Both the position numbers and the translations under genes were made by a program. The notes beneath the pieces were generated by a model. The model was not told where the DNA came from and ran no database searches. It saw nothing but the letters and a program-made list of their open reading frames with translations. Positions 45,137 to 55,040 of a stretch of 56,272 nt of DNA are shown piece after piece. The stretch comes from Enhygromyxa salina. Its GTDB lineage: Bacteria; Myxococcota_A; Polyangia; Nannocystales; Nannocystaceae. Within the stretch, counting starts at the first letter, position 1. Every line of letters starts with the position of its first letter. The stretch spans positions 1 through 56,272 of the forward strand of contig NZ_PVNK01000169.1 of assembly GCF_002994615.1 (NCBI RefSeq), read 5' to 3'.

Positions 45137-46228
45137 TCAAAATTTCGGCTTCCAGTTCTGCGCCGCCGCGAGCTCGGGATCGGTGCCCAAGGTGACGGCG
45201 CGGTTGGGGATCAGGGCGCCGCTGTCGACGACGTTGTGGAGCTTGGCGCGAAACATCTTCGCGGCGGTGAAGTCGGCCTCGCGGATGTCGGCCTCGGAGA
45301 AGTCGGCGTAGATCAAGTTGGCGCTGGTGAACGAGGCCTTGGCGCACTTGGCCCGGTGGAGGACGCACTGGTACATCCCGGCCCCGGCGAAGTTGCAGCC
45401 CTCGAGCTCGGCGTCGACGAAGATCGACTGGCTGAGCTTGGCCTCGCGCAGATCCACGCCGCGCAGATCGGCCTCGACGAAGAGCGCGTTGGCGGCGTTG
45501 GCCCGGGCGAGCACGGCCCCGGCCAGCTTGGCGCCCTTGAAGTTGGAATTGCGCAGATCGGCGCCGCTGAAGTCACAGCCCTCGAGCAGGGCGTCGGTGA
45601 ACTGGGTGTAAGACAGCGCGGCGCCGACGAAGGACATGCCGCTGAGATTCGACTCGATCAGCATGACGCGGTGAAAGCTCGCGCCCTCGAACAGGGTCTC
45701 GCGCACGTCGGACTTGATCAGCGTGACCGAGTCGAGCTTCGAGCCGCGAAAGTCGACGCCGTCGAGCTCGACCTCGAGGTAGATCGTGCGCTCGAGCTTG
45801 GCCTGGTTGAACAGGGCGTTGCTGAGCTTGGACTTGCCGAACACGGTCAGTCGCGCGTCGGCGTTGCGAAAGTCGACCCCGCTCACGTCGACCTCGTAGA
45901 ACTTGGTCTGGGTCAGCTCGGCGCCGCTGAGGTTGGCCCCGCTGAGGTCGCACTTGGCGAGGTTGACGGCGTGGAGGTTGGCGCCCGCGAGCGTGGCGCC
46001 GTCGAGGGCGCAGCCGATGAAGCTCGCCTCGCGCAGGTCGGCGCCGTCGAGCTGGGCGCCCGAGAGCTTGGCCTTGTTGAAGACGCCGCCGCACAGCTTC
46101 GCGCCGCGCAGATCGAGGCCGCTCAGGTCGTAGCCGTTGACCTCGCGCCCGCGGTGGACGAAGGCGGACAGCTCGTCGGCGTTGCTCGGCACCTCCCACT
46201 TGGTGGGGTCGCTCATCTTGCGGGTCAT
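45137..46228 (-). CDS. pentapeptide-repeat protein
   Basis: A 363-residue protein formed almost wholly of A(D/N)LxX-type pentapeptides from about residue 35 to 330 (LSGLDLRGAKLCGGVFNKAK and so on), predicted to fold as a long right-handed quadrilateral beta-helix. No signal peptide. The start ATG overlaps the stop of the DUF2169 gene by 4 bp. In T6SS tip operons such proteins are loading accessories or part of the cargo. Confidence 0.9.
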   Translation of the reverse strand: MTRKMSDPTKWEVPSNADELSAFVHRGREVNGYDLSGLDLRGAKLCGGVFNKAKLSGAQLDGADLREASFIGCALDGATLAGANLHAVNLAKCDLSGANLSGAELTQTKFYEVDVSGVDFRNADARLTVFGKSKLSNALFNQAKLERTIYLEVELDGVDFRGSKLDSVTLIKSDVRETLFEGASFHRVMLIESNLSGMSFVGAALSYTQFTDALLEGCDFSGADLRNSNFKGAKLAGAVLARANAANALFVEADLRGVDLREAKLSQSIFVDAELEGCNFAGAGMYQCVLHRAKCAKASFTSANLIYADFSEADIREADFTAAKMFRAKLHNVVDSGALIPNRAVTLGTDPELAAAQNWKPKF

Positions 46229-48936
46229 GGGCTCGGCTCGCCTTCGGCGACGTGTCGCGGGTGGATCCGGACCTTGGTCAGCAGCGCCTCACCGAGCTGC
46301 ACGGTCTCGTCGGACCGGACCCGGGCCATGTCGGCCGCGTGGAGGTTGGCGCCGCGCAGGTCGGCGCCGTAGATCGCCGCGCGGGCGAAGCTCGCGGCCA
46401 TGAAATTGCCCGACATCATCTCGGCGTTGCGCAGGTCCGCGGCCCCAAAGTTGGTCTCGCGGGCGACGACTTGATAGAGCTTGGCGTCGGCGAGGTCGGC
46501 CTCGCTGAGGTCGGCGCGATCGAGGGTCGCCTTGCGAAAGTCGGCGCCGCGCAGCGACATGCCGCGCAAGTTGGCCGCGACCAGCGAGGCCTCGGTGAAC
46601 ACCGCCTTGTCGAGCTTGGTGGCCTCGACGAAGCGAGCGTTGTCGAGCCGGGCGCCGCGAAACCCGACCTCGCGCAGATCCGAACTGAGGAAGGTTGCCG
46701 CGACCAGCGAGGCGCCCTCGAAGCTCGACCCGCGCAGGTCGTTCTCGAGCACGACGCACTTGTCGAGCACCGCGCCGCCGAAGTCCGTGGCCGTGAAGGT
46801 CGTCTTGGCCAGGACCGCGGTCTCGGCCTTCATGCCGCGGGCGTTGACCTGCTCGAAGCGGGCGCCGTTGAAGGTCACGCCCGCGAGCGAGGCCCGCTCG
46901 AAGCTCGCGCCCGAGACCGCGGCCTCGAACAGGATCGACCTGCTCAGATCCGCGTCGGCGAAGCTGGCCCCCTCGATCTTGCTTCGCCCGAGGTTGACGT
47001 TGACCAGCGAGGCGCCGTCGAGGCGGGTCCCCAGCAGCGAGGCGTGGGCGAGCACGGCCTTGTCGAGCTTGGCCTTGCTCAGGTTCGTGTGTTCGAGCCT
47101 GGCGCTCTCGAGGTAGGCCCCGCTGAGGTCCGCGCCCGAGAGATCCATGCCGCTGAGGTCGGCGCCGGTCAGGTTGAGGGTTGCGAAGTCCTCGCCCGCC
47201 GCGATCGCCTGGCGGACCCGCTCGCGGGTCGGCTCGACCAGCTCGGCGGGCATCGCCGGGGCCGGGTGCTGGAGGTGGGCCTGGAGGTGGTAGGCCTCGC
47301 GTTGCTGACGCTCGGCCTCCCGCCAGCGGGCGAGCAGCTCCTCGTTGACGATCATCTCTTCGAGCTCGTCGTTGATCGTCCCGGCCGCGCGCGACTGCAT
47401 TGCGAGCTCCTGCAGCATCCCGAGCAAGTAGGCCGCGGTCCAGACCGGCGGACCGACCTTGCCGGGCCCCGCCTGCTCCTCGTGGAGGGTCTCGCTGGTG
47501 AAGCCCTCGACCTTGGCCTCGTCGATGATCTTGTCGATGTCGGCCTGGGCCTTGGCGGCCTTGGCCTCGAGATCTTCTTTGAGCTTGGCCGCGTCTTCCT
47601 GGGCCTTGGCCATCATCGCGGCGGCGTCTTGGATCTTGGGCGGATCCGGGAAAGGCGGGACCGCGAGGGGCCCGTGAATGTCGGGGTCGAGCCCGTGTCC
47701 GGCGACGATCGCCCGGGCCTCTTCGGTCGCCTCGACCCGCCGACGGTGGAGGTTGTGGGCGGCGAAGTTCTCGAACTTGGCCAGCTCCTCGTCCTCGTCG
47801 AGCGGCGAGGGGACCGGGCCGAGATCCTCGGGCACCAGCTCTTCGTCGCGGAGTGAGGCGATCGGGCCGTGCTCGGGATCGAGGCGCGCGGCCATGCACT
47901 GGCGGTAGTGCTCGAGCTCGCGCGGCCGGCCCTGGTGCTCGGCGGCGACGAGCAGGTGGAGGATGTCCTCGCCCTGCTCCTCGGCGATCAGGGTCGAGCC
48001 CGACCAGATCAGCACGGCGACCTCGGCGTCGGGGAAGAACCACAGGGTCTGGAGCGCGAGCGGGATCTCGTCGATGCGCTCGGGCGCCTGCTTGAGCTTG
48101 GCCTTGACCTCGGGCGCGGGCGGACGCGGCTCGCCGATCTGGTGCGAGCGGCTGACGAAGACCCGGGCCCGAAAGCGCGGGAGCTCGCCCTCGACGACCT
48201 TGCTCGGGTGCAGGTTGTCGAAGCGGTAGCGCTCGCCGCCCTCCCAAAAGCCCTCGCGCCGCTGGTCGGGGCTCGCGATGTTGTGGAGCTCCCAGTTGAC
48301 GTCGGCGGCGAAGCCCGGGAACAGGTTCTCGAGCCAGTGCTGGTCGTAGGTCCCGGCGAGGGCGTTGCGCTGGGGCCAGCTGATGTCGAGGGGGCCGAAG
48401 CCGGCCGGGTCCGGGCGGTCGTGGGGCGAGGTGATCGGGTCGCCCGGGGCCTCGATGTTGGGCAGCGGCACGATCGGCACGCCCTCGATCTCGACCTCGG
48501 CGGTGCCCTTGCCGTGGGGGTTCTTGGCGTAGCCCTCGCCGCCAAAGGCGTGGGCCCAGTCGATCGGCATCTCGGTGAAGGGCCGCGGCTGCGTCGCGCT
48601 GCGCCCGGTCCAGTAGCGGTCGCCGTAGACCGCGAGATCCTTTTGGATCGGCCCGACCCTCGCGCGGACGGCGAACGCGGCCTGGGGCTGGCCGCCGGGC
48701 GCGTAGGCGCTGCCGTTGACGAGGAACTCGCCGCGCGACTTTGGGATCATCGCGTCGAGGGCGCCCTCGGCCCCGAGCCGCTCGGCGACGAACTTCCACA
48801 TCGCGACCTCGTGGAGCATCGCGTCGGTCCGGCCGAGCGGGATGAAGCTGAGCGCCGAGACGCCCATGTAGAAGCGACGCCCGTGCTCGAAGCAGCGGGT
48901 CAGGATCGCGAGTTGGCCTGGCTTGAAGACTTTCAC
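46225..48936 (-). CDS. DUF2169 protein fused to pentapeptide repeats
   Basis: A 903-residue T6SS accessory. GTG start at 48936, overlapping the vgrG stop by 4 bp. DUF2169 domain at about 1-330 (LAILTRCFEHGRRFYMGVSA, DWAHAFGGEGYAKNPHGKG, WPQRNALAGTYDQHWLENLF, RFDNLHP). Then a helical, Glu/Ala-rich linker with coiled coil (about 330-560; KAQEDAAKLKEDLEAKAAKA), then about 55 pentapeptides to the end. DUF2169 proteins act as chaperone/adaptors that bind VgrG-PAAR tips. The fusion links adaptor and beta-helix in one chain. Confidence 0.9.
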   Translation of the reverse strand: MKVFKPGQLAILTRCFEHGRRFYMGVSALSFIPLGRTDAMLHEVAMWKFVAERLGAEGALDAMIPKSRGEFLVNGSAYAPGGQPQAAFAVRARVGPIQKDLAVYGDRYWTGRSATQPRPFTEMPIDWAHAFGGEGYAKNPHGKGTAEVEIEGVPIVPLPNIEAPGDPITSPHDRPDPAGFGPLDISWPQRNALAGTYDQHWLENLFPGFAADVNWELHNIASPDQRREGFWEGGERYRFDNLHPSKVVEGELPRFRARVFVSRSHQIGEPRPPAPEVKAKLKQAPERIDEIPLALQTLWFFPDAEVAVLIWSGSTLIAEEQGEDILHLLVAAEHQGRPRELEHYRQCMAARLDPEHGPIASLRDEELVPEDLGPVPSPLDEDEELAKFENFAAHNLHRRRVEATEEARAIVAGHGLDPDIHGPLAVPPFPDPPKIQDAAAMMAKAQEDAAKLKEDLEAKAAKAQADIDKIIDEAKVEGFTSETLHEEQAGPGKVGPPVWTAAYLLGMLQELAMQSRAAGTINDELEEMIVNEELLARWREAERQQREAYHLQAHLQHPAPAMPAELVEPTRERVRQAIAAGEDFATLNLTGADLSGMDLSGADLSGAYLESARLEHTNLSKAKLDKAVLAHASLLGTRLDGASLVNVNLGRSKIEGASFADADLSRSILFEAAVSGASFERASLAGVTFNGARFEQVNARGMKAETAVLAKTTFTATDFGGAVLDKCVVLENDLRGSSFEGASLVAATFLSSDLREVGFRGARLDNARFVEATKLDKAVFTEASLVAANLRGMSLRGADFRKATLDRADLSEADLADAKLYQVVARETNFGAADLRNAEMMSGNFMAASFARAAIYGADLRGANLHAADMARVRSDETVQLGEALLTKVRIHPRHVAEGEPSP

Positions 48937-51269
48937 AGCAGCGAGGAGAGCCCGAAGCTCCAGATGCCGATCGCGCCCAGCGCGACGGCTTGGCCCTTTG
49001 ACTCGATCGCCATCGCGTCGTTGCTCATCTCGGCCATGCAGGCCGAGATCGCGATGTTGCAGGCCTCGACCTTGGTCCCGGTCGTCGCAACCGCGAGCCC
49101 GACGATGTCCGTCTTGGCCCCGACGAGGGCGAGCTGCCACGAGAAGGCGTCGCCCTGACCGCCGCCGAACTTCCAAAAGTCGACGTCGACGGTCTTGGTT
49201 CCGCCGGGGGCGAGGACCGTGAACCCGCCGGTCGCGGTCACGAGCATCGAGCCCGTGGTCGTCATGTTGATGCCGCCGGTCGCCGTGATCGCGAGGTTGC
49301 CCGGGGTCGTGGTCGTGATCCCGCCGGTGATCGTCTCGGTCAGCGAGCCGCTGACCGTGTCGGCCACGTCGCCGGTGATCGTCCGGGTCACGCCGCCGCC
49401 GACGGTCTCGGTGATGTCGGCCCCGATGTCGCGGGTCTCGGACGCCCCGAAGGTCTCGGTCACGGCGCCGGTCACGGTCCGGGTCTCGGTCCCGTCGACG
49501 GTCTCTTCGAAGTCGCCCTTGACGTGGACCGTGCGCTTGCCCCCGACCGTCATCTCTTGGTCGCCGTCGACGGTCTCGCTTTGATTGCCGTGGACGGTCT
49601 GGGTCTGGTCGACGTCGACGTTGTTGGTCTGGTTGTTGCCGACGGTGGTGTTGTGATCGTTGAGGACGACCTCGTTGAGGTCCTTCTGGGCGTGGATGTA
49701 GATCTCTTCGGATCCGGCGGCGTCCTCGAGCCGGAGCTCGTTGAAGCCGCCGCCGCCCGGCGAGCTCTCCGACTTGATCGTGCTCTTGGTCTTGTCGTCG
49801 GGCAGCGGATAGGGCGGCGTGTTGGCGCCGTTGTAGAGGCAGCCGGTCACGACCGGGCGGTCGGGGTCGCCGTCGACGAAGGTCACCGCGACCTCCATGC
49901 CGATCCGGGGCAAGAACACGAAGCCCCAGCCGTTGCCCGCCCAGGGCTGGACCACGCGGATGAAGCAGGACGAGGCCTCGTCGGACGCGCCGTCGCGGTC
50001 CCAGTGGAACTGGACCTTGATCCGGCCGTGCTCGTCGGTGTGGATCTCCTCGCCGGACGGGCCGACGACCGTCGCGGTCTGCATCGCGGGGATCCGCGGG
50101 CGCGGGGTCTTGCGAGCCGGCCGCCACTCGAGGTCGATCGGCACGCACTCGAAGCGGTTGTTGTAGGAGTCCTGGGACTCCGCCTCGCCGCCGGCCGCGG
50201 CCGCGTAGTTGCCCGCGCTGTGCTCGACGGCGACCACGAGGTACTGGCCCTCGAGGTAGGTGTGCGGGTGGTCGACGAGCTCGAACTTCATGCCCGGGCT
50301 GAGCCCGGTCGCCGTCGACATCCCGACGCAGCGGGTCGCGTCGCGCTGGTGGACCACGCGGCGGAGCCGGACCTGGTCCTCGACCGCGGCGAAGTCGAGG
50401 CCCTCGCTTCGGTAGCCGTAGAGGGTGCTGGGCTCCTCGTGCTCGTAGTCCTCGCGCTCGGGCCCGAGCTCGGCGCCGTTGGCGAAGCCGAGATCGCTGA
50501 CCGTGTCGTCCTCGGCCAGCTGCGCGGGGCCGGGCGAGAGCCAGTCGAACACCGCGGTCCGGGCCACGCTCGGGCGCAGCTTCGACTCGCGGTGAAAGGC
50601 GTGGATGTTCTCTTCCGTCCCCGAGCCGTCGCCGCGCAGGACCACGGGCAGCGTGCCGTCGTCGTTGCCGTAGGAGATCAGATCTTCGTAGGCCGCGGGG
50701 TCGTCGATCAAGGTCAGGGTCTCGACGTCGTCGGCGTGCTTGAAGCAGTAGACGATGCCGTACTCCTCCATGAGCCGATCGACGAAGTCCAGGTCGGACT
50801 CGCGGTACTGGACCGTGTACTCCTGCGGCGAGTAGTCGCCGGTCAAGAAGTCGGTGTTGACGCTGCGCTCGTAGGGCCCGAGGGCCTCGTTGAAGACCTC
50901 CGCGAGGATGTCCGGGATCGTCATGTCCTGGAAGATCCGGCTGGTCTTGCGGTGCGCGAGGGCGATCATCGCCGGGACCACGGTCAAGGTGCTGACGACG
51001 TGATCGCGCTGGTTGATCCCGTCCTCGACGCGCTCGACGATCCCGCACAGGTCGCGGGTGAGCGAGCCACGCTCGACGGTCACCGTGACCGAGGCGCCGA
51101 GCATCGCGATCGGCTCGGCGAGGGAATCTTGGGTGCGGAGCTCGACGCGGAGCTGATAGGGCTCGTTGAAGCGCTCGGACAGCTGGAGGCCAGAGACCTC
51201 CCACTGGGTCTCGGAGTCCGAGTCGCAGAAGAAGCGGAGCCGAACGGGTTGATCGTCTGTTTCACTCAT
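48933..51269 (-). CDS. vgrG: T6SS spike protein VgrG
   Basis: A 778-residue spike protein. Phage-base-plate (gp27-like) part at about 1-400 (RFNEPYQLRVELRTQD, RTVQYRESDLDFVDRLMEEY without gaps, STATGLSPGMKFELVDHPHT), then the OB/gp5 part (HGRIKVQFHWDRDG, RVVQPWAGNGWGFVFLPRIG, DPDRPVVTGCLYNG), then a long beta-helix of TVxGDxxxTV repeats (about 545-690). The C-terminus (about 690-778) is a hydrophobic, Ala/Gly-rich extension ending GIWSFGLSSLL. Its ATG overlaps the PAAR-like stop; its stop overlaps the DUF2169 start. Confidence 0.95.
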   Translation of the reverse strand: MSETDDQPVRLRFFCDSDSETQWEVSGLQLSERFNEPYQLRVELRTQDSLAEPIAMLGASVTVTVERGSLTRDLCGIVERVEDGINQRDHVVSTLTVVPAMIALAHRKTSRIFQDMTIPDILAEVFNEALGPYERSVNTDFLTGDYSPQEYTVQYRESDLDFVDRLMEEYGIVYCFKHADDVETLTLIDDPAAYEDLISYGNDDGTLPVVLRGDGSGTEENIHAFHRESKLRPSVARTAVFDWLSPGPAQLAEDDTVSDLGFANGAELGPEREDYEHEEPSTLYGYRSEGLDFAAVEDQVRLRRVVHQRDATRCVGMSTATGLSPGMKFELVDHPHTYLEGQYLVVAVEHSAGNYAAAAGGEAESQDSYNNRFECVPIDLEWRPARKTPRPRIPAMQTATVVGPSGEEIHTDEHGRIKVQFHWDRDGASDEASSCFIRVVQPWAGNGWGFVFLPRIGMEVAVTFVDGDPDRPVVTGCLYNGANTPPYPLPDDKTKSTIKSESSPGGGGFNELRLEDAAGSEEIYIHAQKDLNEVVLNDHNTTVGNNQTNNVDVDQTQTVHGNQSETVDGDQEMTVGGKRTVHVKGDFEETVDGTETRTVTGAVTETFGASETRDIGADITETVGGGVTRTITGDVADTVSGSLTETITGGITTTTPGNLAITATGGINMTTTGSMLVTATGGFTVLAPGGTKTVDVDFWKFGGGQGDAFSWQLALVGAKTDIVGLAVATTGTKVEACNIAISACMAEMSNDAMAIESKGQAVALGAIGIWSFGLSSLL

Positions 51270-51661
51270 GGCGACAAGATCAGGACTTTGACCTGGCTGG
51301 GGACGGCGCGCACGCCCGGGCAGTTGGTCGAGTTTTGCAGCGCGACGCTGCTCACGCGAGTCGCTGGCAAGCCACCGACCAGGGTTGTGAACGCCCCGGT
51401 CAGGTGCCGCGAGGGCGCCATGACCGTGCCCGCGGCCACGCCGGTCGCGACGCCAGCGTTGTCGCCGTTGGTCATCGGGATCGAGGTGCCCATGTTGTGC
51501 GCGGGGGCGCACATGAACAGCACGGTGTAGGCCGCGGGCACGCCCATCGGGCCGGCGGCGATGTTCGGATAGGGGATCGGCACGGGCCCGGCGGGGCTCG
51601 GGGTCAGGCAGACATCTGGAAAGCCAGTGTCCATGCCCATCATCTGCGTGTTGGCGAACAT
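51266..51661 (-). CDS. PAAR-like (DUF4150-type) spike tip protein
   Basis: A 131-residue protein, first gene of the operon; ATG 51661 (an upstream in-frame start at 51736 adds unrelated sequence). Pattern PDVCLTPSPAGPVPIPYPNI, then MTNGDNAGVATGVAAGTVM and TLVGGLPATRVSSVALQNST matches DUF4150/PAAR-like tip proteins that cap VgrG. It has His and Cys residues that could hold the metal. Spacing shows tight coupling to vgrG (ATGA). Confidence 0.85.
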   Translation of the reverse strand: MFANTQMMGMDTGFPDVCLTPSPAGPVPIPYPNIAAGPMGVPAAYTVLFMCAPAHNMGTSIPMTNGDNAGVATGVAAGTVMAPSRHLTGAFTTLVGGLPATRVSSVALQNSTNCPGVRAVPSQVKVLILSP

Positions 51662-51914
51662 TCGGTGGTCGTCCTGGGTCGAGCGCGGCTGAGATGGCCG
51701 AGCAGATGCTAGCACCGACCACGGACGAGCGATCACCGCGCAGGTCGGCTCGGGTCTGGTCGGTGGTTTGCCCGCGCGAGTGTACTCGGCCTCGCGTTTT
51801 CCTGCAGGCAGGAAGGAGCTCGAAGACGAGCACGACCACGACCACGGGTGAGACCGGCGACGGGGATGGGGCCGGCGATCGGGATGAGGATGGACGCCTG
51901 CTGCGGCTGAGCCG

Positions 51915-52496
51915 CTACCGCACCGCGAGCCGGCGAAGTCGTCGCTTCAACACGGGCAGCACCTCGTCGGCAAACCAAAGGTTGCGGGCGAACCAGCGGC
52001 GGTTGCGGGGTGATGGATGGGGCAAGGGCAGAATCGACGTACCGTAGCGCCGCCACTGACGGACCGTCTCGGTCAGGTTCTTGCCCTGGCGCTGTCCAAG
52101 GTAGCGAGCCTGAGCGTAGCGGCCGATCAGGAGCGTCAGTTGAACATCGAGGTGGTTGAAGATCTGCTCGTGCCACAGTGGCGCGCACTCGGGGCGAGGT
52201 GGGAGGTCGCCGGACTTCCCCGCGCCGGGGTAGCAAAACCCCATGGGGACGATGGCGACAATGTTGGGGTCGTAGAAGGTGGCGTGATCGATGTCCATCC
52301 ATGCGCGCAGCGTGTCCCCGCTCGGATCGGCCCAGGGGACGCCAGAGGCGTGGACCCGAGCTCCCGGCGCCTGGCCGATGATGGCCACCCGCGCGGTGGT
52401 GCCAAAGGAGACGACGGGGCGGGGGTCATGCGGCAACGCGGCGGCGCACGCCGTGCAGGCGCGGATCTCCTCGAGCAGTCGTAGCGCTTGGGCCAT
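51915..52496 (-). CDS. Fe-S uracil-DNA glycosylase family protein
   Basis: A 193-residue base-excision repair enzyme. Motif 1 is GQAPGARVHASGVPWADPSG (41-60); motif 3 is HPSPRNRRWFARN. Cys14-x2-Cys17 plus Cys in MGFCYPG and PECAPLW, spaced C-x15-C, form the four ligands of a [4Fe-4S] cluster as in family 4-type UDGs. The Asn/Asp active-site position is occupied by Ala-Pro-Gly, as in several family 4/5 enzymes. The start codon is immediately preceded by three tandem 11-bp repeats and lacks a usual Shine-Dalgarno. Confidence 0.85.
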   Translation of the reverse strand: MAQALRLLEEIRACTACAAALPHDPRPVVSFGTTARVAIIGQAPGARVHASGVPWADPSGDTLRAWMDIDHATFYDPNIVAIVPMGFCYPGAGKSGDLPPRPECAPLWHEQIFNHLDVQLTLLIGRYAQARYLGQRQGKNLTETVRQWRRYGTSILPLPHPSPRNRRWFARNLWFADEVLPVLKRRLRRLAVR

Positions 52497-52500
52497 GACG

Positions 52501-52538
52501 TGAGGATAGCTTGAGGATAGCTTGAGGATAGCGTGAGG
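52501..52538. repeat. three tandem 11-bp units at the UDG start
   Basis: TGAGGATAGC(T) repeats at 52501, 52512 and 52523, with a fourth partial TGAGG at 52534. On the transcript side (minus) the units read CTATCCTCA, covering positions -5 to -42 before the start codon. Confidence 0.8.
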
Positions 52539-52593
52539 TCCGCAGCTCGTTGATGGGGCTGTGTCGAGGCCGCTGGGGCTCCGCGCATGGCCT

Positions 52594-52725
52594 CAGGAGC
52601 TCCGAGCTCGGGGCGTCGCCTCTCCATCTGGGATGCAAAAGGCTCTTGGTGAACCCTCGCCACGTCGGTCGGCTGCGCTTCGAAGGTGCTTTTCGTACGG
52701 CGATACCCCGAGCTCGGAGCTCCTG
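52594..52725. repeat. 20-bp perfect inverted repeat in a 440-bp non-coding gap
   Basis: CAGGAGCTCCGAGCTCGGGG at 52594-52613 and its exact reverse complement at 52706-52725, 92 bp apart. The interval 52497-52936 contains this pair, the 11-bp tandem repeats and dispersed element copy 3, and no convincing gene. Confidence 0.85.
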
Positions 52726-52800
52726 TGGCCTTTTATGCGCTCATCTCTCGGCGGTGGGTGACCCCGCTCCGAAGCGCTGGGCGCCGTCTTTGTTCGCATC

Positions 52801-52940
52801 CTTTTGGCGACAAAGCCCTCGCTTGGCCTCTTCGCCGAGGGCGCGAAGCCAAAACGCCGCTGTACCGGGCGTACTGCAAGTTTTGGCGACAAAGCCCTCG
52901 GCGAAGAGGCGGCGCGAGGCATTGCACCCCGGGCTGCTAG
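52801..52940. repeat. palindromic dispersed element, copy 3
   Basis: Full right arm (TGTACCGGGCGTACTGCAAG ... GGGCTGCTAG) and inner stem; the left arm is replaced by a shorter inverted piece beginning TTTTGGCGACAAAGCCCTCG. The terminal CTAG provides the stop codon of the universal stress protein gene. Confidence 0.85.
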
Positions 52941-53386
52941 CGCTCCTGGTCGCGCTCGTGCACGACCAGGGTCGAACAGCGCGCTCCCCGGACGACGCGC
53001 TCGGTCACCGAGCCGAGCAGGAGGCGGCGGAGGCCGGCGCGGCCGTGGGTAGCGATCACGATCAGATCGTGATCGGCAGAGGCGTCCGTGATGAGATCGA
53101 CGGGGCTCCCGATCTCCACGCGTGACTCGATGCGCTCGGGGGCCAGCCCGAGCGGCTCCACCCACTGACGAAGCTGGTCGCGCAAGTTGGCGACTCGCTC
53201 GCTCGGGTCGCTGTCACCTTCTGGGGGGCGAAAGGCCGGATCGACGGGGGGCATGTCGACAGGCTCGAACACGTGGAGCACGGTCAACGAAGCGCCCATG
53301 CGCTCCGCGAGGGTCGCGGCCTGCTCGAGCGCCCGCTTGGAGGGCTCCGAGAAGTCGACCGGCACCAGGATTCGTTCGAAGCGCAT
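52937..53386 (-). CDS. universal stress protein (UspA family)
   Basis: A 149-residue single-domain USP. N-terminal strand with ILVPVDFSEPSKRALEQA, ASLTVLHVFEP, IESRVEIGSPVDLI, DLIVIATHGRAGLRRLLLGS (nucleotide-binding G-x2-G...GS type motif), CSTLVVHE. Likely ATP-binding. The TAG stop falls within dispersed element copy 3. Confidence 0.92.
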   Translation of the reverse strand: MRFERILVPVDFSEPSKRALEQAATLAERMGASLTVLHVFEPVDMPPVDPAFRPPEGDSDPSERVANLRDQLRQWVEPLGLAPERIESRVEIGSPVDLITDASADHDLIVIATHGRAGLRRLLLGSVTERVVRGARCSTLVVHERDQER

Positions 53387-53613
53387 TGGCCCTGAGCCTC
53401 ACGTGGCTCCGGCCGTATCTCAATTAGATGACCGTGCAATCTGTGCACGATCGTCCGCGGCGGCGCGGAGACCTCGTCGCTGTCACTCCGCTCGTCGCCG
53501 ACGCACAGCGCGCTCAGCCGCACCTGAAGATGGCGCGAAATCGCGCAACACACCTGTGCAGGTCACGGACTCCTGCTCCGATCGCGCTCCGCTGTCGTGC
53601 GAAGATGTCGACC

Positions 53614-54987
<1,374 letters not shown>

Positions 54988-55040
54988 TCACTCGTCGTCG
55001 GCGAGATCGCGGGGCGGGGGTCCGGCGCTGAGGCCGAGCC

